DNA from: Blautia sp. An249 | GTDB taxonomy: Bacteria > Bacillota > Clostridia > Lachnospirales > Lachnospiraceae | Direction of reading: 5' to 3' | Assembly (NCBI RefSeq): GCF_002159835.1 | Contig: NZ_NFJL01000004.1 | Location: 144,313-208,312 of the forward strand | Length of the DNA: 64,000 nucleotides | Shown: positions 23,991 through 33,460 of the stretch, one piece after another | Position numbering within the stretch: position 1 is the first letter of the stretch | Layout of the letters: every line of letters begins with the position of its first letter | Made by a program: the position numbers and the translations under genes | Notes under the pieces: model-generated | Told to the model about the DNA's origin: nothing | What the model saw: only the letters and a program-made list of their open reading frames with translations | The model's database searches: none

Positions 23991-24830
23991 CTATCCTTTC
24001 ACCGAACCTGTGGTTAATCCCTTTGTTAAATATTTCTGGAAACAGATATAAAGGAGTACAGACGGCACCATGACAATGTTTAACCCGGCAAAGAGGGTTA
24101 CCCAGTCTGCCTTTAACTTAAAGGATTCCATTAATGCAATAATCCCCACCGGCAGCGTCTGCAGTTCCTTATCCTGTAAAAAGGTCAGTGCAAAAATGTA
24201 ATCGTTCCAAATCCAGACAAAATTAAAAATCACAATGGTGATAACTCCGTTTTTCGACAGAGGGAAAATCACCTTCCAAAAGGCCTTATGGGCCGTACAT
24301 CCGTCTATGGCTGCCGCTTCTTCCAGTTCTTTGGGCATACTTTTGTAAAATCCGCTCATAATCAGAATGGAATAGGGCAGGCTGAACACCACGTATAAAA
24401 TTACCAGACCGATTCGGGTATTCCAAAGGTGCAGATCATACATCACCGTGAATTCCGATGGCAGAATCAAAGATGTGGGTACGTACAGGCCTGCGATAAA
24501 CAGCATCAGAAGGGCCTCCCCCCATTTCTTCTGTGTTCTGACCAGAAGATAAGCCACTGTACTGGAGAGAATCACCACCAGAAAAACGGAAATCAGTGTA
24601 ATCACAATACTGTTTAAAGTATACGTCTGAAAGTCGATTTTCACCCATGCGTTCACATAGTTTTCCAACTGCCATTTTTTCGGCAGAGCCCATGGGTTTG
24701 CCACAAATTCCCCGTTCGTCTTAAAAGAAGTATAAATAACCCAGAATACAGGGAATAAAATCGCAAGCCCATAAAGCCCTGAAAATAAATCTCTGACCGC
24801 GCCTCCTGCTTTCACTTTCTTTCTATTCAT
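23991..24830 (-). CDS. Sugar ABC transporter permease (MalG/CUT1 type)
   Basis: Inner-membrane permease of 279 residues with six predicted helices and the EAA loop EELEEAAAIDGCTAHKAFWKVIFPLSKNG that contacts the ATPase. It overlaps its partner permease by 8 bp. No ATPase gene is in the operon, which is normal for CUT1 importers that share a MsmK-like ATPase encoded elsewhere. Confidence 0.92.
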   Translation of the reverse strand: MNRKKVKAGGAVRDLFSGLYGLAILFPVFWVIYTSFKTNGEFVANPWALPKKWQLENYVNAWVKIDFQTYTLNSIVITLISVFLVVILSSTVAYLLVRTQKKWGEALLMLFIAGLYVPTSLILPSEFTVMYDLHLWNTRIGLVILYVVFSLPYSILIMSGFYKSMPKELEEAAAIDGCTAHKAFWKVIFPLSKNGVITIVIFNFVWIWNDYIFALTFLQDKELQTLPVGIIALMESFKLKADWVTLFAGLNIVMVPSVLLYICFQKYLTKGLTTGSVKG

Positions 24831-25716
24831 CTCGATACCCCGCTTTCATACCCTTCATAATGATAAAAATAATCAGGAACAATACTGCAAACAGCAATAC
24901 GCCGATAGCGGAGGCATACCCATAATCGCTGTAAGTAAACGCATGCTCGTACAGATAGGTGGTCAGAAGCTCTGAGGCCCGGTTAGGTCCTCCTTTTGTC
25001 ATAACGTACACCAGTTCAAAGGAATAATTAAAAGCGGTCACACAGAAGAACACCAGAGAAGTCCTGATTTCCTGCCAGATTCCCGGAATGGTCACATGCC
25101 AGAACTGCTGCCGCTTATTGGCTCCGTCAATAGCCGCCGCTTCGTAGCAGTCCTCTGAGATATTTAAAATGGCTGCAATAAACATCACCATATAAAACCC
25201 CACATTAATCCAGACCAGAGGCACAACCAGGGCGCCCATAATCACGTCCGACTCTCCCAGCCAGACATGCTGCAGAGCGGACAAGCCGACTTTTTCTAAA
25301 AATCCGTTTACCAGTCCAAAGGACGGATTGTAGATAAAGGTCCATAACACAGCCACCACAGCAATGGACATTACATATGGAATAAAGTAAATAATCCGAA
25401 GCCCCTTGTGGTATCTTCTCCTGCTTTTGGTCACCATGACTGCAAAAGCAAGGGCCAGAGTGAAGGTAAAGAGAGTGCAGAAGACTAAGATGAACAGATT
25501 GTTTCCCAGCGCCTTCCACACAATGGGATCTTTTACCAGTCTGCGGAAGTTTTCCAGTCCCACGAAGGTAATCTCATCAGAGAACCCGCTCCAGCTGCAT
25601 AAGCTCAGAAAAAGGGATTTGAGACACGGATAAACGCAGAACACTCCGTAAATGATTAGGGTCGGTATTAAATATAGAATAATCAGGCTCTTTTTCTTTC
25701 CAGTCACTTTACTCAC
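24823..25716 (-). CDS. Sugar ABC transporter permease (MalF/CUT1 type)
   Basis: Permease of 297 residues with six helices. N-terminal helix LIILYLIPTLIIYGVF, GLENFRRLVKDPIVWKAL and the EAA loop DCYEAAAIDGANKRQQFWHVTIPGI are typical of MalF-like subunits. It overlaps the kinase gene by 8 bp upstream and the second permease by 8 bp downstream, so all are translationally coupled. Confidence 0.92.
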   Translation of the reverse strand: MSKVTGKKKSLIILYLIPTLIIYGVFCVYPCLKSLFLSLCSWSGFSDEITFVGLENFRRLVKDPIVWKALGNNLFILVFCTLFTFTLALAFAVMVTKSRRRYHKGLRIIYFIPYVMSIAVVAVLWTFIYNPSFGLVNGFLEKVGLSALQHVWLGESDVIMGALVVPLVWINVGFYMVMFIAAILNISEDCYEAAAIDGANKRQQFWHVTIPGIWQEIRTSLVFFCVTAFNYSFELVYVMTKGGPNRASELLTTYLYEHAFTYSDYGYASAIGVLLFAVLFLIIFIIMKGMKAGYRDE

Positions 25717-26851
25717 CTGTACTTTCTGTCCTTAGAACTTTTTCTTCTTTTACTCTGCCGGGCTCCTCCTGAAGAAAGGCCGCCAACCGGGAAAGATTCG
25801 GGCTTTTGCCGTATCTTACATAATATCCGGAAACGGCATTTCCCAGCTTCAGGCTTTCCTTTAAAGAAAAGCCGTGCAGAAGCCCAAAGCAAAGCCCGCC
25901 GTTAAAATTGTCTCCGCCTCCTGTGGAAATCCTGGGAACGGCCGTATAATACCCTGTCTCAAATTCCAGTCTGCCGTTTTGGTACCCGTAGGAAGAATCA
26001 CACAGATGCAGAATAAAGTAATCAATTTTCAGAGCCCGTCCGATGCGTTCCGCCATTTCCTCCATATGTACCGGGTTCTTTAAAAACAATGCCTTATAAA
26101 TCAGCCGGCCCTCATTTTCATTTACACTGAGAATGGTTTTCCGGTATCTGGTTATCTGCTCCTCCAGCTTCAGAATCCTCCTTAATTCTTCGGAAGTTTT
26201 TCTGGATGCATCGGAAATATCCATCAGGAACCAGTTCTGCTCTCTGTCTTCTTTTCCTCCTGCAATGCAGTTTTCATAGACCTTCCCGAACAGCTCTGTA
26301 GCGCCTTCCAGCTCGCTCCAGTTCAGCATGGCGGCAAGCCTGCTGTCCTGGAAATATTCCCGCAGCGTACTCTGAGAAATTCTCCTGGTCAGGTTCTCCC
26401 AGTTCAGTTCTTTTAAAGAGTCCATGGAAGAGAGCATCACCTTTCCGTCATGAAATTCGATGGCGTTACACTGTCCCATTTCACAGACCGTATGAATCCG
26501 GCAGTTTTCACTTATCTGTTCCATAAGAGGATCTTTCTGAGGGTACCCCATACTTCCAACGCAGTGTATCTGTACTCCAAGAGTTCCCAGACTGTTGGCA
26601 AAGATGGCCATATTTCCGCCGATTTTCTCTTCCTGTATTTCCATTTCCAGAGAACAGCTCATATTTTTCTTAGATACTAAGTATCTCCCGAATTCTTCGA
26701 TTGTATGAAAATAACGGGTCTTCCGATCATCGTTCTTCTTTCTTACCAGCCGGACGACTGTATCTTTTACCGCATCAAATCCTACAACTGCCCAGACGGA
26801 AGAATTCTCAAAAGCGATTCTCTGTAATTTCCGAACAATCTTATTCTCCAC
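25709..26851 (-). CDS. PfkB-family carbohydrate kinase
   Basis: Ribokinase-fold sugar kinase of 380 residues, longer than usual because of an N-terminal extension of about 30 residues and an internal insert. It keeps GGNMAIFANSLGTLG (the substrate GGN motif) and a GGGDNFNGGLC anion-hole motif in place of GAGD, with Asp as base. FrlD-type fructosamine kinases belong to this family, and pairing with a SIS protein supports phosphorylation of an imported amino-sugar conjugate before cleavage. It overlaps the binding-protein gene by 11 bp. The sugar is not known. Confidence 0.85.
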   Translation of the reverse strand: MENKIVRKLQRIAFENSSVWAVVGFDAVKDTVVRLVRKKNDDRKTRYFHTIEEFGRYLVSKKNMSCSLEMEIQEEKIGGNMAIFANSLGTLGVQIHCVGSMGYPQKDPLMEQISENCRIHTVCEMGQCNAIEFHDGKVMLSSMDSLKELNWENLTRRISQSTLREYFQDSRLAAMLNWSELEGATELFGKVYENCIAGGKEDREQNWFLMDISDASRKTSEELRRILKLEEQITRYRKTILSVNENEGRLIYKALFLKNPVHMEEMAERIGRALKIDYFILHLCDSSYGYQNGRLEFETGYYTAVPRISTGGGDNFNGGLCFGLLHGFSLKESLKLGNAVSGYYVRYGKSPNLSRLAAFLQEEPGRVKEEKVLRTESTGE

Positions 26852-28157
26852 TTTCTATCTCCTGTGCTGTCTGATCCATTCGTTCACAAAATTCTTCGGC
26901 GTTAATCTCTTCCTGTATCAGGGCATTAATACAGTTATTTAATTCCTCTAATACCTCTTTATAACGTACTTTATATGTGGCAGAAAGAATGGTCACATTA
27001 TCATCTGCCATCTCCCACATCGCCTGGGCGCTTTCAGGGAGAGCATTCATCACTTCATCACTCTGTTCTTCCAAAGCCAGCATAAATCCGGTGTTTTCTG
27101 CAACGTATTCGGCATTTTCTTCTGAATAGAACAACTGTACCAGTTCCTTAATGTATTCCAGTTTTTTATCATCTTCCTGTTTCGGCAGTACCATACACTC
27201 CACAACTGCTGTGGAAGACGTCTTTTCACTGTCTTCTCCGGGTGCATACATGGGTGATAACTGGAAATCCTGGGGCCACTGGCCTTCCATCTCTCCTTCC
27301 AGCCAACTTCCGGACGGAACGAAAGCGTCTTTGTTACCGATAAAGTCAATCTGAGACTGAATGTGATCCATAGCCAGAGAATTCTTATCAATATAGCCTG
27401 CGTCCCGCATTTCTTCCAGCCGCTGAATTACCTCCAGAACCGCCGGCTGTTTCCAGGCTCCCGGTTCGTTTTGATTAATCGCCTCCAGAGACTGGGGATC
27501 CAGGTTATACATCATGGGCACCAGGAAGGCGTCCGCCAGCATAAAGGGATATACCCCTGCATAAATCATGGGTGTTACGCCGCCGTCTTTTATCTGTCCG
27601 CAAAGTGCAAGATATTCTTCCCAGGTCTTTGGAACTTCCCAGCCCTTTTCCTGGAACAGCTTTCCACTGTAAAAATTGCCTGCGATCAGTTTACTGGTGG
27701 GCAGAAAATAGTGGGAATCTTCGATTTTTCCCATTTCCAGGCCTGCAGAGAAAATAGTTTCTCCCAGGGTCTTCGTTCCTTCTGCATTCTGTTCCTCTAA
27801 GATGTCATCCACAGGATATAAAAGACCTTCCTCTGCAAAACCATAGTAATCCACATCACTAATCCAGCTATAGAAGATGTCCGGCGCCTCCTGTACATTT
27901 AAAAGGTTCCGGATAACTTCAGAGGCCTTGGCATTGCTTTCAAATTCCACTTTCACATCGGGATGGGCCTCCTGAAACTTCTCAAGGGGAAGATCCCAGA
28001 ATTGTTCCGACACCTCCTGCTGCCACATAATGGAGATGGTCATCTCTTCAGAATCTCCGCCTTTCGCGGTTTCTCCCTCACTGCTGCTTCCACCGCATCC
28101 TGCCAGGCCAGCCAGCAGTGCGCCTGCACATAAAATTGCTACAACCCTTTTCTTCAT
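26841..28157 (-). CDS. Sugar-binding lipoprotein of a CUT1 ABC importer
   Basis: Extracellular solute receptor of 438 residues. Signal peptide MKKRVVAILCAGALLAG with lipobox LAGCGGSS, then the extracellular binding family 1 fold, seen in SIMWQQEVSEQFWDLPLEKFQEAHPDVKVEFE and the hinge region GVTPMIYAG. It is first of the transport and metabolic genes after the regulator. The ligand cannot be read from sequence. Confidence 0.92.
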   Translation of the reverse strand: MKKRVVAILCAGALLAGLAGCGGSSSEGETAKGGDSEEMTISIMWQQEVSEQFWDLPLEKFQEAHPDVKVEFESNAKASEVIRNLLNVQEAPDIFYSWISDVDYYGFAEEGLLYPVDDILEEQNAEGTKTLGETIFSAGLEMGKIEDSHYFLPTSKLIAGNFYSGKLFQEKGWEVPKTWEEYLALCGQIKDGGVTPMIYAGVYPFMLADAFLVPMMYNLDPQSLEAINQNEPGAWKQPAVLEVIQRLEEMRDAGYIDKNSLAMDHIQSQIDFIGNKDAFVPSGSWLEGEMEGQWPQDFQLSPMYAPGEDSEKTSSTAVVECMVLPKQEDDKKLEYIKELVQLFYSEENAEYVAENTGFMLALEEQSDEVMNALPESAQAMWEMADDNVTILSATYKVRYKEVLEELNNCINALIQEEINAEEFCERMDQTAQEIESGE

Positions 28158-28196
28158 AAATACCTCCTGCCTTCTTTTCTAATTCTATTTATAAAT

Positions 28197-28234
28197 CTGA
28201 ATATCGTAAAAACCCCCATTTTTTCGGTATTCAG
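28197..28234 (-). other. Imperfect hairpin between the ROK regulator and binding-protein genes
   Basis: Arms CTGAATATCGTAAAAA (28197-28212) and TTTTTTCGGTATTCAG (28219-28234) pair at 14 of 16 positions. With no U-tract, it is more likely an RNA stabiliser or processing site that raises binding-protein mRNA relative to the regulator. Confidence 0.4.
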
Positions 28235-28241
28235 GATTTAC

Positions 28242-29408
28242 CTAGATGGGCATCCACTTGGAAAAAACCATTTCCGACGCGCCTTTTACCATAGTCGTAC
28301 TGCTTTCCTCGTCCAGATAAATCTGAGGAAGATCTTCCTCTGCCACCAGCATTCTGGTTTTCATCTCCTCAATACTGGTCTGCAGGCAGATTTTTAACGT
28401 TTCCGTAGTTCCTCCCCCGATTAAAATACAATCCGGATTAAACATGTTATTTAAAATCGAAAGCAGCCGGCCGAAAATTTCTCCATTCTCTGTCAGTACT
28501 TTCCCGGCCTCTGGATCCTTTTCTTTTATCAGATTCAGAAATTCGCCATAGGACTTAAGCTCTTTTCCTGCGTACAGCCGGTATTTCTCCACATACCCCT
28601 GAATCCGCAGATCACTTTCCACACATCCGTAATTCCCGCATAGATGACATTTCATCTGAGGATTGCCAATGGGCATATGACAGATTTCCGGCGCATACCC
28701 CCGGGATCCGCAAATCAGGTTTCCGTTGGCAACCACTCCGATTCCGAGACCTTCATCTGCAAAGATATAAATCAGATTTTCCTGCTCCTGCCCGTGTCGT
28801 TTCTGCATATATTCCGACAATACGCACAGGTTGGATTCGTTATCCACATAAACGGTTTTCTTTAAAGCCTCCGACAGCATTTCTTTCATCGGCTGATTGT
28901 TAAACATCTCAATCTCCGAAGATACAATGTGATGGGTTTTCTTCTCGAAAATTCCGGGAACTGCCACGCCGACCCCAATGATCTGCCATTCCTGAAAGGT
29001 ATCCAGCACCTGTTCTTCGTATATCTCCCTGCAGAGATTCACAATCGCTTCCACATCACAGTCTTTTTCATAAGCAAATTTCTCGTCAAAAACCATCTGG
29101 TTCCCATAGTCCAGCACGCAGACACGAATCCACCCAAATCTGGTCAGATCCAGGCAAAGGGAAAGCAGGTTTTCGTACTGGATGGAAATGGTTTTGGGTG
29201 TTCTTCCCACAACCTTCGTATCTTCTTTTGCTTCTTCCTGGATATAGCCTTTTTCCCTCATCTCATTACAGATATTGGAGACCGTAGCAAAACTTAAATT
29301 TAATTCTTCAGCCATGACTTTTTTCGTCACTCGTTTTTCTTTTCTTAAATAATCCATGATCTCTTTTCCATGGACTCTTTTCAATTCAACGGAACTGTCT
29401 ATCTTCAT
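28242..29408 (-). CDS. ROK-family transcriptional regulator
   Basis: NagC/XylR-type regulator of 388 residues: N-terminal winged helix (EIMDYLRKEKRVTKKVMAEELNLSFATVSNICNEM) and a C-terminal ROK sugar-kinase-like domain with the zinc motif CHLCGNYGCVES and IGGGTTETL. It is the first gene before the ABC-kinase-SIS-MttB operon and has AT-rich repeated sites over its promoter, so it most likely represses itself and the operon until a sugar binds. Confidence 0.92.
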   Translation of the reverse strand: MKIDSSVELKRVHGKEIMDYLRKEKRVTKKVMAEELNLSFATVSNICNEMREKGYIQEEAKEDTKVVGRTPKTISIQYENLLSLCLDLTRFGWIRVCVLDYGNQMVFDEKFAYEKDCDVEAIVNLCREIYEEQVLDTFQEWQIIGVGVAVPGIFEKKTHHIVSSEIEMFNNQPMKEMLSEALKKTVYVDNESNLCVLSEYMQKRHGQEQENLIYIFADEGLGIGVVANGNLICGSRGYAPEICHMPIGNPQMKCHLCGNYGCVESDLRIQGYVEKYRLYAGKELKSYGEFLNLIKEKDPEAGKVLTENGEIFGRLLSILNNMFNPDCILIGGGTTETLKICLQTSIEEMKTRMLVAEEDLPQIYLDEESSTTMVKGASEMVFSKWMPI

Positions 29409-29421
29409 TTTGTATTCCCCT

Positions 29422-29497
29422 CTATTATTTTATCTATTATTTTAATAATTATTTTAATGGCTAAAATAATAGTATATAATTCTGCTCCCTATGTCAA
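29422..29497 (-). promoter_or_regulatory. ROK operon promoter with repeated operators
   Basis: Minus-strand TTGACA (29492-29497), 17-bp spacer, TACTAT (29469-29474). CTATTATTTTA occurs at 29422-29432 and 29434-29444 and inverted (TAAAATAATAG) at 29462-29472 over the -10. These are probable ROK regulator sites, similar in style to NagC boxes. Confidence 0.65.
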
Positions 29498-29618
29498 CAG
29501 GAAATCTCTGGAATATTAGACAAGGTTCTTTCTCCTTTTTTAGGCAGGACTTACAAAGCCCGGAATAAATTTGGAGAAACCGCTTAAAATGGTATTATAT
29601 GATTTTCCCGTTTATGAC

Positions 29619-29709
29619 TGATTTTGATTGTTTGTGAATTTTTAATAAATTATTCGTAAAAATATCGTGCATAAATATGATTGATTTTGATTGAATTTGA
29701 TTATATAAT
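29619..29709 (+). promoter_or_regulatory. fru promoter with two FruR-like sites
   Basis: TTGATT (29681-29686), 17-bp spacer, TATAAT (29704-29709). The 12-mer TGATTTTGATTG occurs exactly at 29619-29630 and 29682-29693, 63 bp apart (six turns); the second covers the -35 and is extended by further TTGATT units. They are likely operators of the DeoR-type regulator at the end of the operon. The rest of the 333-bp gap to the ROK gene shows only the ROK operators and no gene. Confidence 0.7.
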
Positions 29710-29741
29710 AACTACAACAAATAAACGAGGAGGTACTTGGG

Positions 29742-30647
29742 ATGATTTATACCGTTACTTTTAATCCGTCCTTAGATTATATTGTCACCATGGATCAGTT
29801 TCAGCTTGGACGAACGAACCGAACCCTGACGGAACAGATGCTCCCCGGCGGAAAGGGGATTAATGTATCTACAGTTTTAAATAACCTGGGGATTGAGACT
29901 ACGGCTCTCGGATTTACCGCCGGCTTTACCGGAGAGGAAATCTGCCGGAAGGTCCGGGCCCTTGGGATTCCCTATGATTTTATTCCTGTGGAAGAGGGCT
30001 TTTCCAGAATTAATGTGAAATTAAAAGATTATGACGGGACAGAGATTAATGGAAAAGGCCCGCAAATACCGCCGGATAAAATCCAGCAGCTTTTTGAGAA
30101 ACTGGATACCCTGAAAGAAGGCGACACCTTAGTTCTGGCCGGCAGTATTCCGGAAAGTCTTCCGGATTCCATCTATAAAGATATTCTGAAACGACTGGCA
30201 AAGAAAAACATTTTATTCGCGGTAGACGCTACGAAAGATTTGCTCCTGAACGTACTGGAATATCATCCGTTTTTAATCAAACCCAACAACCATGAACTGG
30301 GGGAAATTTTCGGCGTCAGCTTAAGCGCCCGGGAAGAAGTCGTCCCTTACGCCAGAAAGCTTCAGGAACAGGGCGCGGGAAATGTCCTGGTTTCTATGGC
30401 AGGACAAGGCGCCGTGCTGGTGGATGAAACCGGAGAAACCCATATGCTGCCTGCCCCTGAAGGAACGCTGGTAAACGCCGTAGGTGCGGGAGATTCCATG
30501 GTCGCCGGTTTTCTGGCCGGATGGACAGAAAGAAAAGATTATCACCATGCCTTTAAAATGGGGATTTCCGCCGGAAGCGCCAGTGCTTTTTCCGAACTTC
30601 TGGCCACCAGGGAAGAAATCCTCCGTATTTATCAGACTTTAAAATAA
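29742..30647 (+). CDS. fruK: 1-phosphofructokinase
   Basis: Phosphorylates fructose 1-phosphate from the PTS to fructose 1,6-bisphosphate. The 301-residue PfkB protein starts with the subgroup signature MIYTVTFNPSLDYIV, has the LPGGKGINVSTVL substrate motif and ends with the VNAVGAGDSMVAGF anion-hole and base motif. A GAGGAGG site precedes the ATG. First gene of fruK-fruA-fruR. Confidence 0.95.
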   Translation: MIYTVTFNPSLDYIVTMDQFQLGRTNRTLTEQMLPGGKGINVSTVLNNLGIETTALGFTAGFTGEEICRKVRALGIPYDFIPVEEGFSRINVKLKDYDGTEINGKGPQIPPDKIQQLFEKLDTLKEGDTLVLAGSIPESLPDSIYKDILKRLAKKNILFAVDATKDLLLNVLEYHPFLIKPNNHELGEIFGVSLSAREEVVPYARKLQEQGAGNVLVSMAGQGAVLVDETGETHMLPAPEGTLVNAVGAGDSMVAGFLAGWTERKDYHHAFKMGISAGSASAFSELLATREEILRIYQTLK

Positions 30648-30677
30648 TCCCATTTTCTCAAAGAAAGGAGTACAGTT

Positions 30678-32597
30678 ATGAGAATCGTAGATTTATTGGA
30701 TCCCAAGAGCATCTCGCTGGACGGCGCGCCGAAAACCAAACCGGACGCTCTGGATCAAATGGTAGACTTAATGGTAAACAGTGGTAAAATCCGGGATAAA
30801 GAAGCCTATCGGAAACAGGTTTACCTGCGTGAAGAAGAAAGCACTACAGGAGTGGGCGAAGGAATTGCCATCCCTCACGGAAAAGGGGAATCCGTTATCC
30901 GTCCCGGGCTGGCTGCCATGGTAGTAAAAGACGGGGTAGATTTTGATTCCCTGGACGGACAGCCTGTGCACCTGATTTTCCTAATCGCAGCCCCAAATAC
31001 CAAAGACAATGTACATCTGGATGTTTTAAGCAAACTTTCCGTCTTACTGATGGACGAAGAATTTGTTGAGAAATTAAAATCTGCCTCTTCCGTGGAAGAA
31101 TTTCTGCGGATTGTGGATCAGGCCGATCAGGAAAAACCGGATTTGGACCAACAGCTTTCTTCTCCCTCTGAAGACGCTCCTGTTTCCCAGGCCTGCAGAA
31201 TTCTTGCCGTTACCTCCTGTCCCACCGGAATCGCCCATACGTATATGGCCGCAGAAGGACTGGAGAAAGCCGCGAAAAATAAAAACTGTACCATCAAAGT
31301 GGAAACCAGAGGTTCCGGAGGCGCCAAAAATGTCCTGACCGAAGAGGAAATTGCACAGGCCGACTGTATTATCGTAGCCGCCGACGCCAAAGTACCTATG
31401 GATCGGTTCCACGGAAAGAAACTGATTGAATGTCAGGTATCCGACGGCATCAGTAAAGCAGACCAGCTTTTAGAACGGGCAATAAGCGGAGACGTTCCCG
31501 TATATCAGGGCGGTACTTCCGGCGAAAGCCAGACCCCGGTAAAGGCCTCCGGAGGCGTCGGACATAAAATCTACATGCAGCTTATGAACGGTGTCTCCCA
31601 CATGCTTCCTTTCGTGGTAGGCGGCGGTATTCTCATTGCCCTTGCCTTCCTCATTGACGGATTCAGCGTGGATATTAACTCCCTCTCCGAAGATATGCGT
31701 GCAAACTTCGGTACCATTACCCCCGTTGCCGCCACTTTAAAAGGCATCGGAGACATTGCCTTCGGCTTCATGCTCCCCATTCTGGCAGGTTTTATTGCCA
31801 TGAGTATCGGCGACCGTCCGGGACTGGCCCTGGGCTTTGTGGGCGGCATGATCGCAGCCAATGGAAAATCCGGTTTCTTAGGAGCGCTTGCCGCCGGTTT
31901 CATTGCCGGATACCTGATTCTCCTTTTAAAGAAAGTATTCGACAGACTGCCCGCAGCCATTGAGAAAATCGCACCTGTACTGCTCTATCCTTTTGTAGGT
32001 ATCCTGCTTATGGGACTGATCATGAATTTCCTGGTAGAGCCTCCCATCGGCGCCCTGAATACGGCCTTAAATACGGCTCTGACCAATATGAGCGGATCCA
32101 GTAAGATTCTTCTGGGAATCATTGTGGCAGGCATGATGTCCATCGATATGGGCGGCCCCTTTAATAAAGCAGCCTACGTATTCGGCACCGCTTCCATCGC
32201 AGCAGGAAATTATGATATCATGGCCGCCGTTATGATCGGCGGAATGGTTCCTCCCTGTGCCATTGCACTTGCAACCTTATTATTTAAAAACAAATTCACC
32301 AAAGAGGAACGGGAATCCGGCCCGGTAAACTTCATCATGGGACTTGCCTTTATCACAGAGGGCGCCATTCCCTTCGCCGCCTCCGATCCCCTGCACGTTC
32401 TGCCTTCCTGCGTCATCGGTGCGGCCGTATCCGGAGCCCTTTCCATGACCTTTGGATGTACTCTTATGGCGCCCCACGGCGGAATCTTCGTCTTCCCGGT
32501 GGTAGAACATGCGCTGTTGTATCTGGCAGCCCTGATTATCGGAACCATAGTGGGCGCCGTACTCCTGGGCCTTCTTAAGAAAAAAGTCGCCCAATAA
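30678..32597 (+). CDS. fruA: Fructose PTS transporter, fused EIIABC
   Basis: Imports fructose and phosphorylates it to fructose 1-phosphate. The 639-residue fusion has IIA at 1-150 (phospho-His67 in AIPHGKGE), IIB at about 172-270 (phospho-Cys181 in VTSCPTGIAHTYMAAEGL) and the membrane IIC domain from about 290 (VGHKIYMQLMNGVSHMLPFVVGGG, GGPFNKAAYVFG). Order IIA-IIB-IIC is that common in Firmicutes. It follows fruK by 30 bp. Confidence 0.95.
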   Translation: MRIVDLLDPKSISLDGAPKTKPDALDQMVDLMVNSGKIRDKEAYRKQVYLREEESTTGVGEGIAIPHGKGESVIRPGLAAMVVKDGVDFDSLDGQPVHLIFLIAAPNTKDNVHLDVLSKLSVLLMDEEFVEKLKSASSVEEFLRIVDQADQEKPDLDQQLSSPSEDAPVSQACRILAVTSCPTGIAHTYMAAEGLEKAAKNKNCTIKVETRGSGGAKNVLTEEEIAQADCIIVAADAKVPMDRFHGKKLIECQVSDGISKADQLLERAISGDVPVYQGGTSGESQTPVKASGGVGHKIYMQLMNGVSHMLPFVVGGGILIALAFLIDGFSVDINSLSEDMRANFGTITPVAATLKGIGDIAFGFMLPILAGFIAMSIGDRPGLALGFVGGMIAANGKSGFLGALAAGFIAGYLILLLKKVFDRLPAAIEKIAPVLLYPFVGILLMGLIMNFLVEPPIGALNTALNTALTNMSGSSKILLGIIVAGMMSIDMGGPFNKAAYVFGTASIAAGNYDIMAAVMIGGMVPPCAIALATLLFKNKFTKEERESGPVNFIMGLAFITEGAIPFAASDPLHVLPSCVIGAAVSGALSMTFGCTLMAPHGGIFVFPVVEHALLYLAALIIGTIVGAVLLGLLKKKVAQ

Positions 32598-32669
32598 GAA
32601 TCCCTTCTTGCCAAGGAGCTGCCTTTGTGTGTAAAATAACGGTAAGAAACACAGAAAGGAAGACTGCTT

Positions 32670-33413
32670 ATGCTTACAGAAAAACGGCAGGAAGAAATTC
32701 TAAACCTTCTGGAATCAAAAGGCAGTGTCACCGTACAGGAACTGACAGAGCGGTTTCACGCTTCCGAATCCACAATCCGACGGGATCTGACCGTTCTTCA
32801 TAAGAAGGGGGACCTTGTGAAAGTGTTCGGCGGAGCCGTACAGAACACTGCCAGAATCAGTACGAAAGAAGAGCAGGTCGCTTTTCGTATGGAGCTGAAC
32901 CGGGAAGAAAAACAAATCATTGCCCGGTATGCGGCATCCCTTATCGAGCCCGATGATTTTATTTATCTGGATGCCGGAACCACCACCTGGTATATGATTC
33001 CTTATATAAAAGAACATTCCGCCTCCTTTGTCACAAACGCCGTTTCCCACGCACTTTCCCTTTCGGAAAACGGGTTTCGCGTCATCCTTCTGGGCGGAGA
33101 ATTAAAGGCGGCTACAGAGGCGATTGTGGGAAATGAAGCCTATGTAAACCTTCAGAAATACAATTTTACTAAAGGGTTCTTCGGAACCAACGGGGTGAAC
33201 CGTTTCTCCGGATTTACCACTCCGGATATTAATGAGGCCATGATTAAAGAATGTGCCATGAAACATACACAGACCCCCTACGTCCTTTGCGATAACAGCA
33301 AGTTTCGCCAGACCAGCGCCGTCAGTTTCGGAGAATTCTCTGCTGCACGGATTATCACAGAGAAGCTCCCTGATGAGACCTACCGAAACACAGAAAATAT
33401 AATCATTCCATAG
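32670..33413 (+). CDS. fruR: DeoR-family regulator of the fructose operon
   Basis: Repressor of 247 residues with the DeoR N-terminal helix-turn-helix (RQEEILNLLESKGSVTVQELTERFHASESTIRRDL) and the phosphosugar-sensing domain with DAGTTTWYM and VILLGGELK. Its place after fruA makes fructose 1-phosphate the probable inducer, as for other FruR proteins. Its sites are likely the TGATTTTGATTG repeats before fruK. Confidence 0.92.
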   Translation: MLTEKRQEEILNLLESKGSVTVQELTERFHASESTIRRDLTVLHKKGDLVKVFGGAVQNTARISTKEEQVAFRMELNREEKQIIARYAASLIEPDDFIYLDAGTTTWYMIPYIKEHSASFVTNAVSHALSLSENGFRVILLGGELKAATEAIVGNEAYVNLQKYNFTKGFFGTNGVNRFSGFTTPDINEAMIKECAMKHTQTPYVLCDNSKFRQTSAVSFGEFSAARIITEKLPDETYRNTENIIIP

Positions 33414-33426
33414 ATTCACAGAAATT

Positions 33427-33455
33427 AAGCCGGCAGCATTTTCAACTGCCGGCTT
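33427..33455. terminator. Bidirectional terminator between fruR and the Cmk-like gene
   Basis: Perfect 10-bp arms AAGCCGGCAG / CTGCCGGCTT around a 9-nt loop, in the 47-bp gap between converging genes. Confidence 0.85.
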
Positions 33456-33460
33456 TCCTG

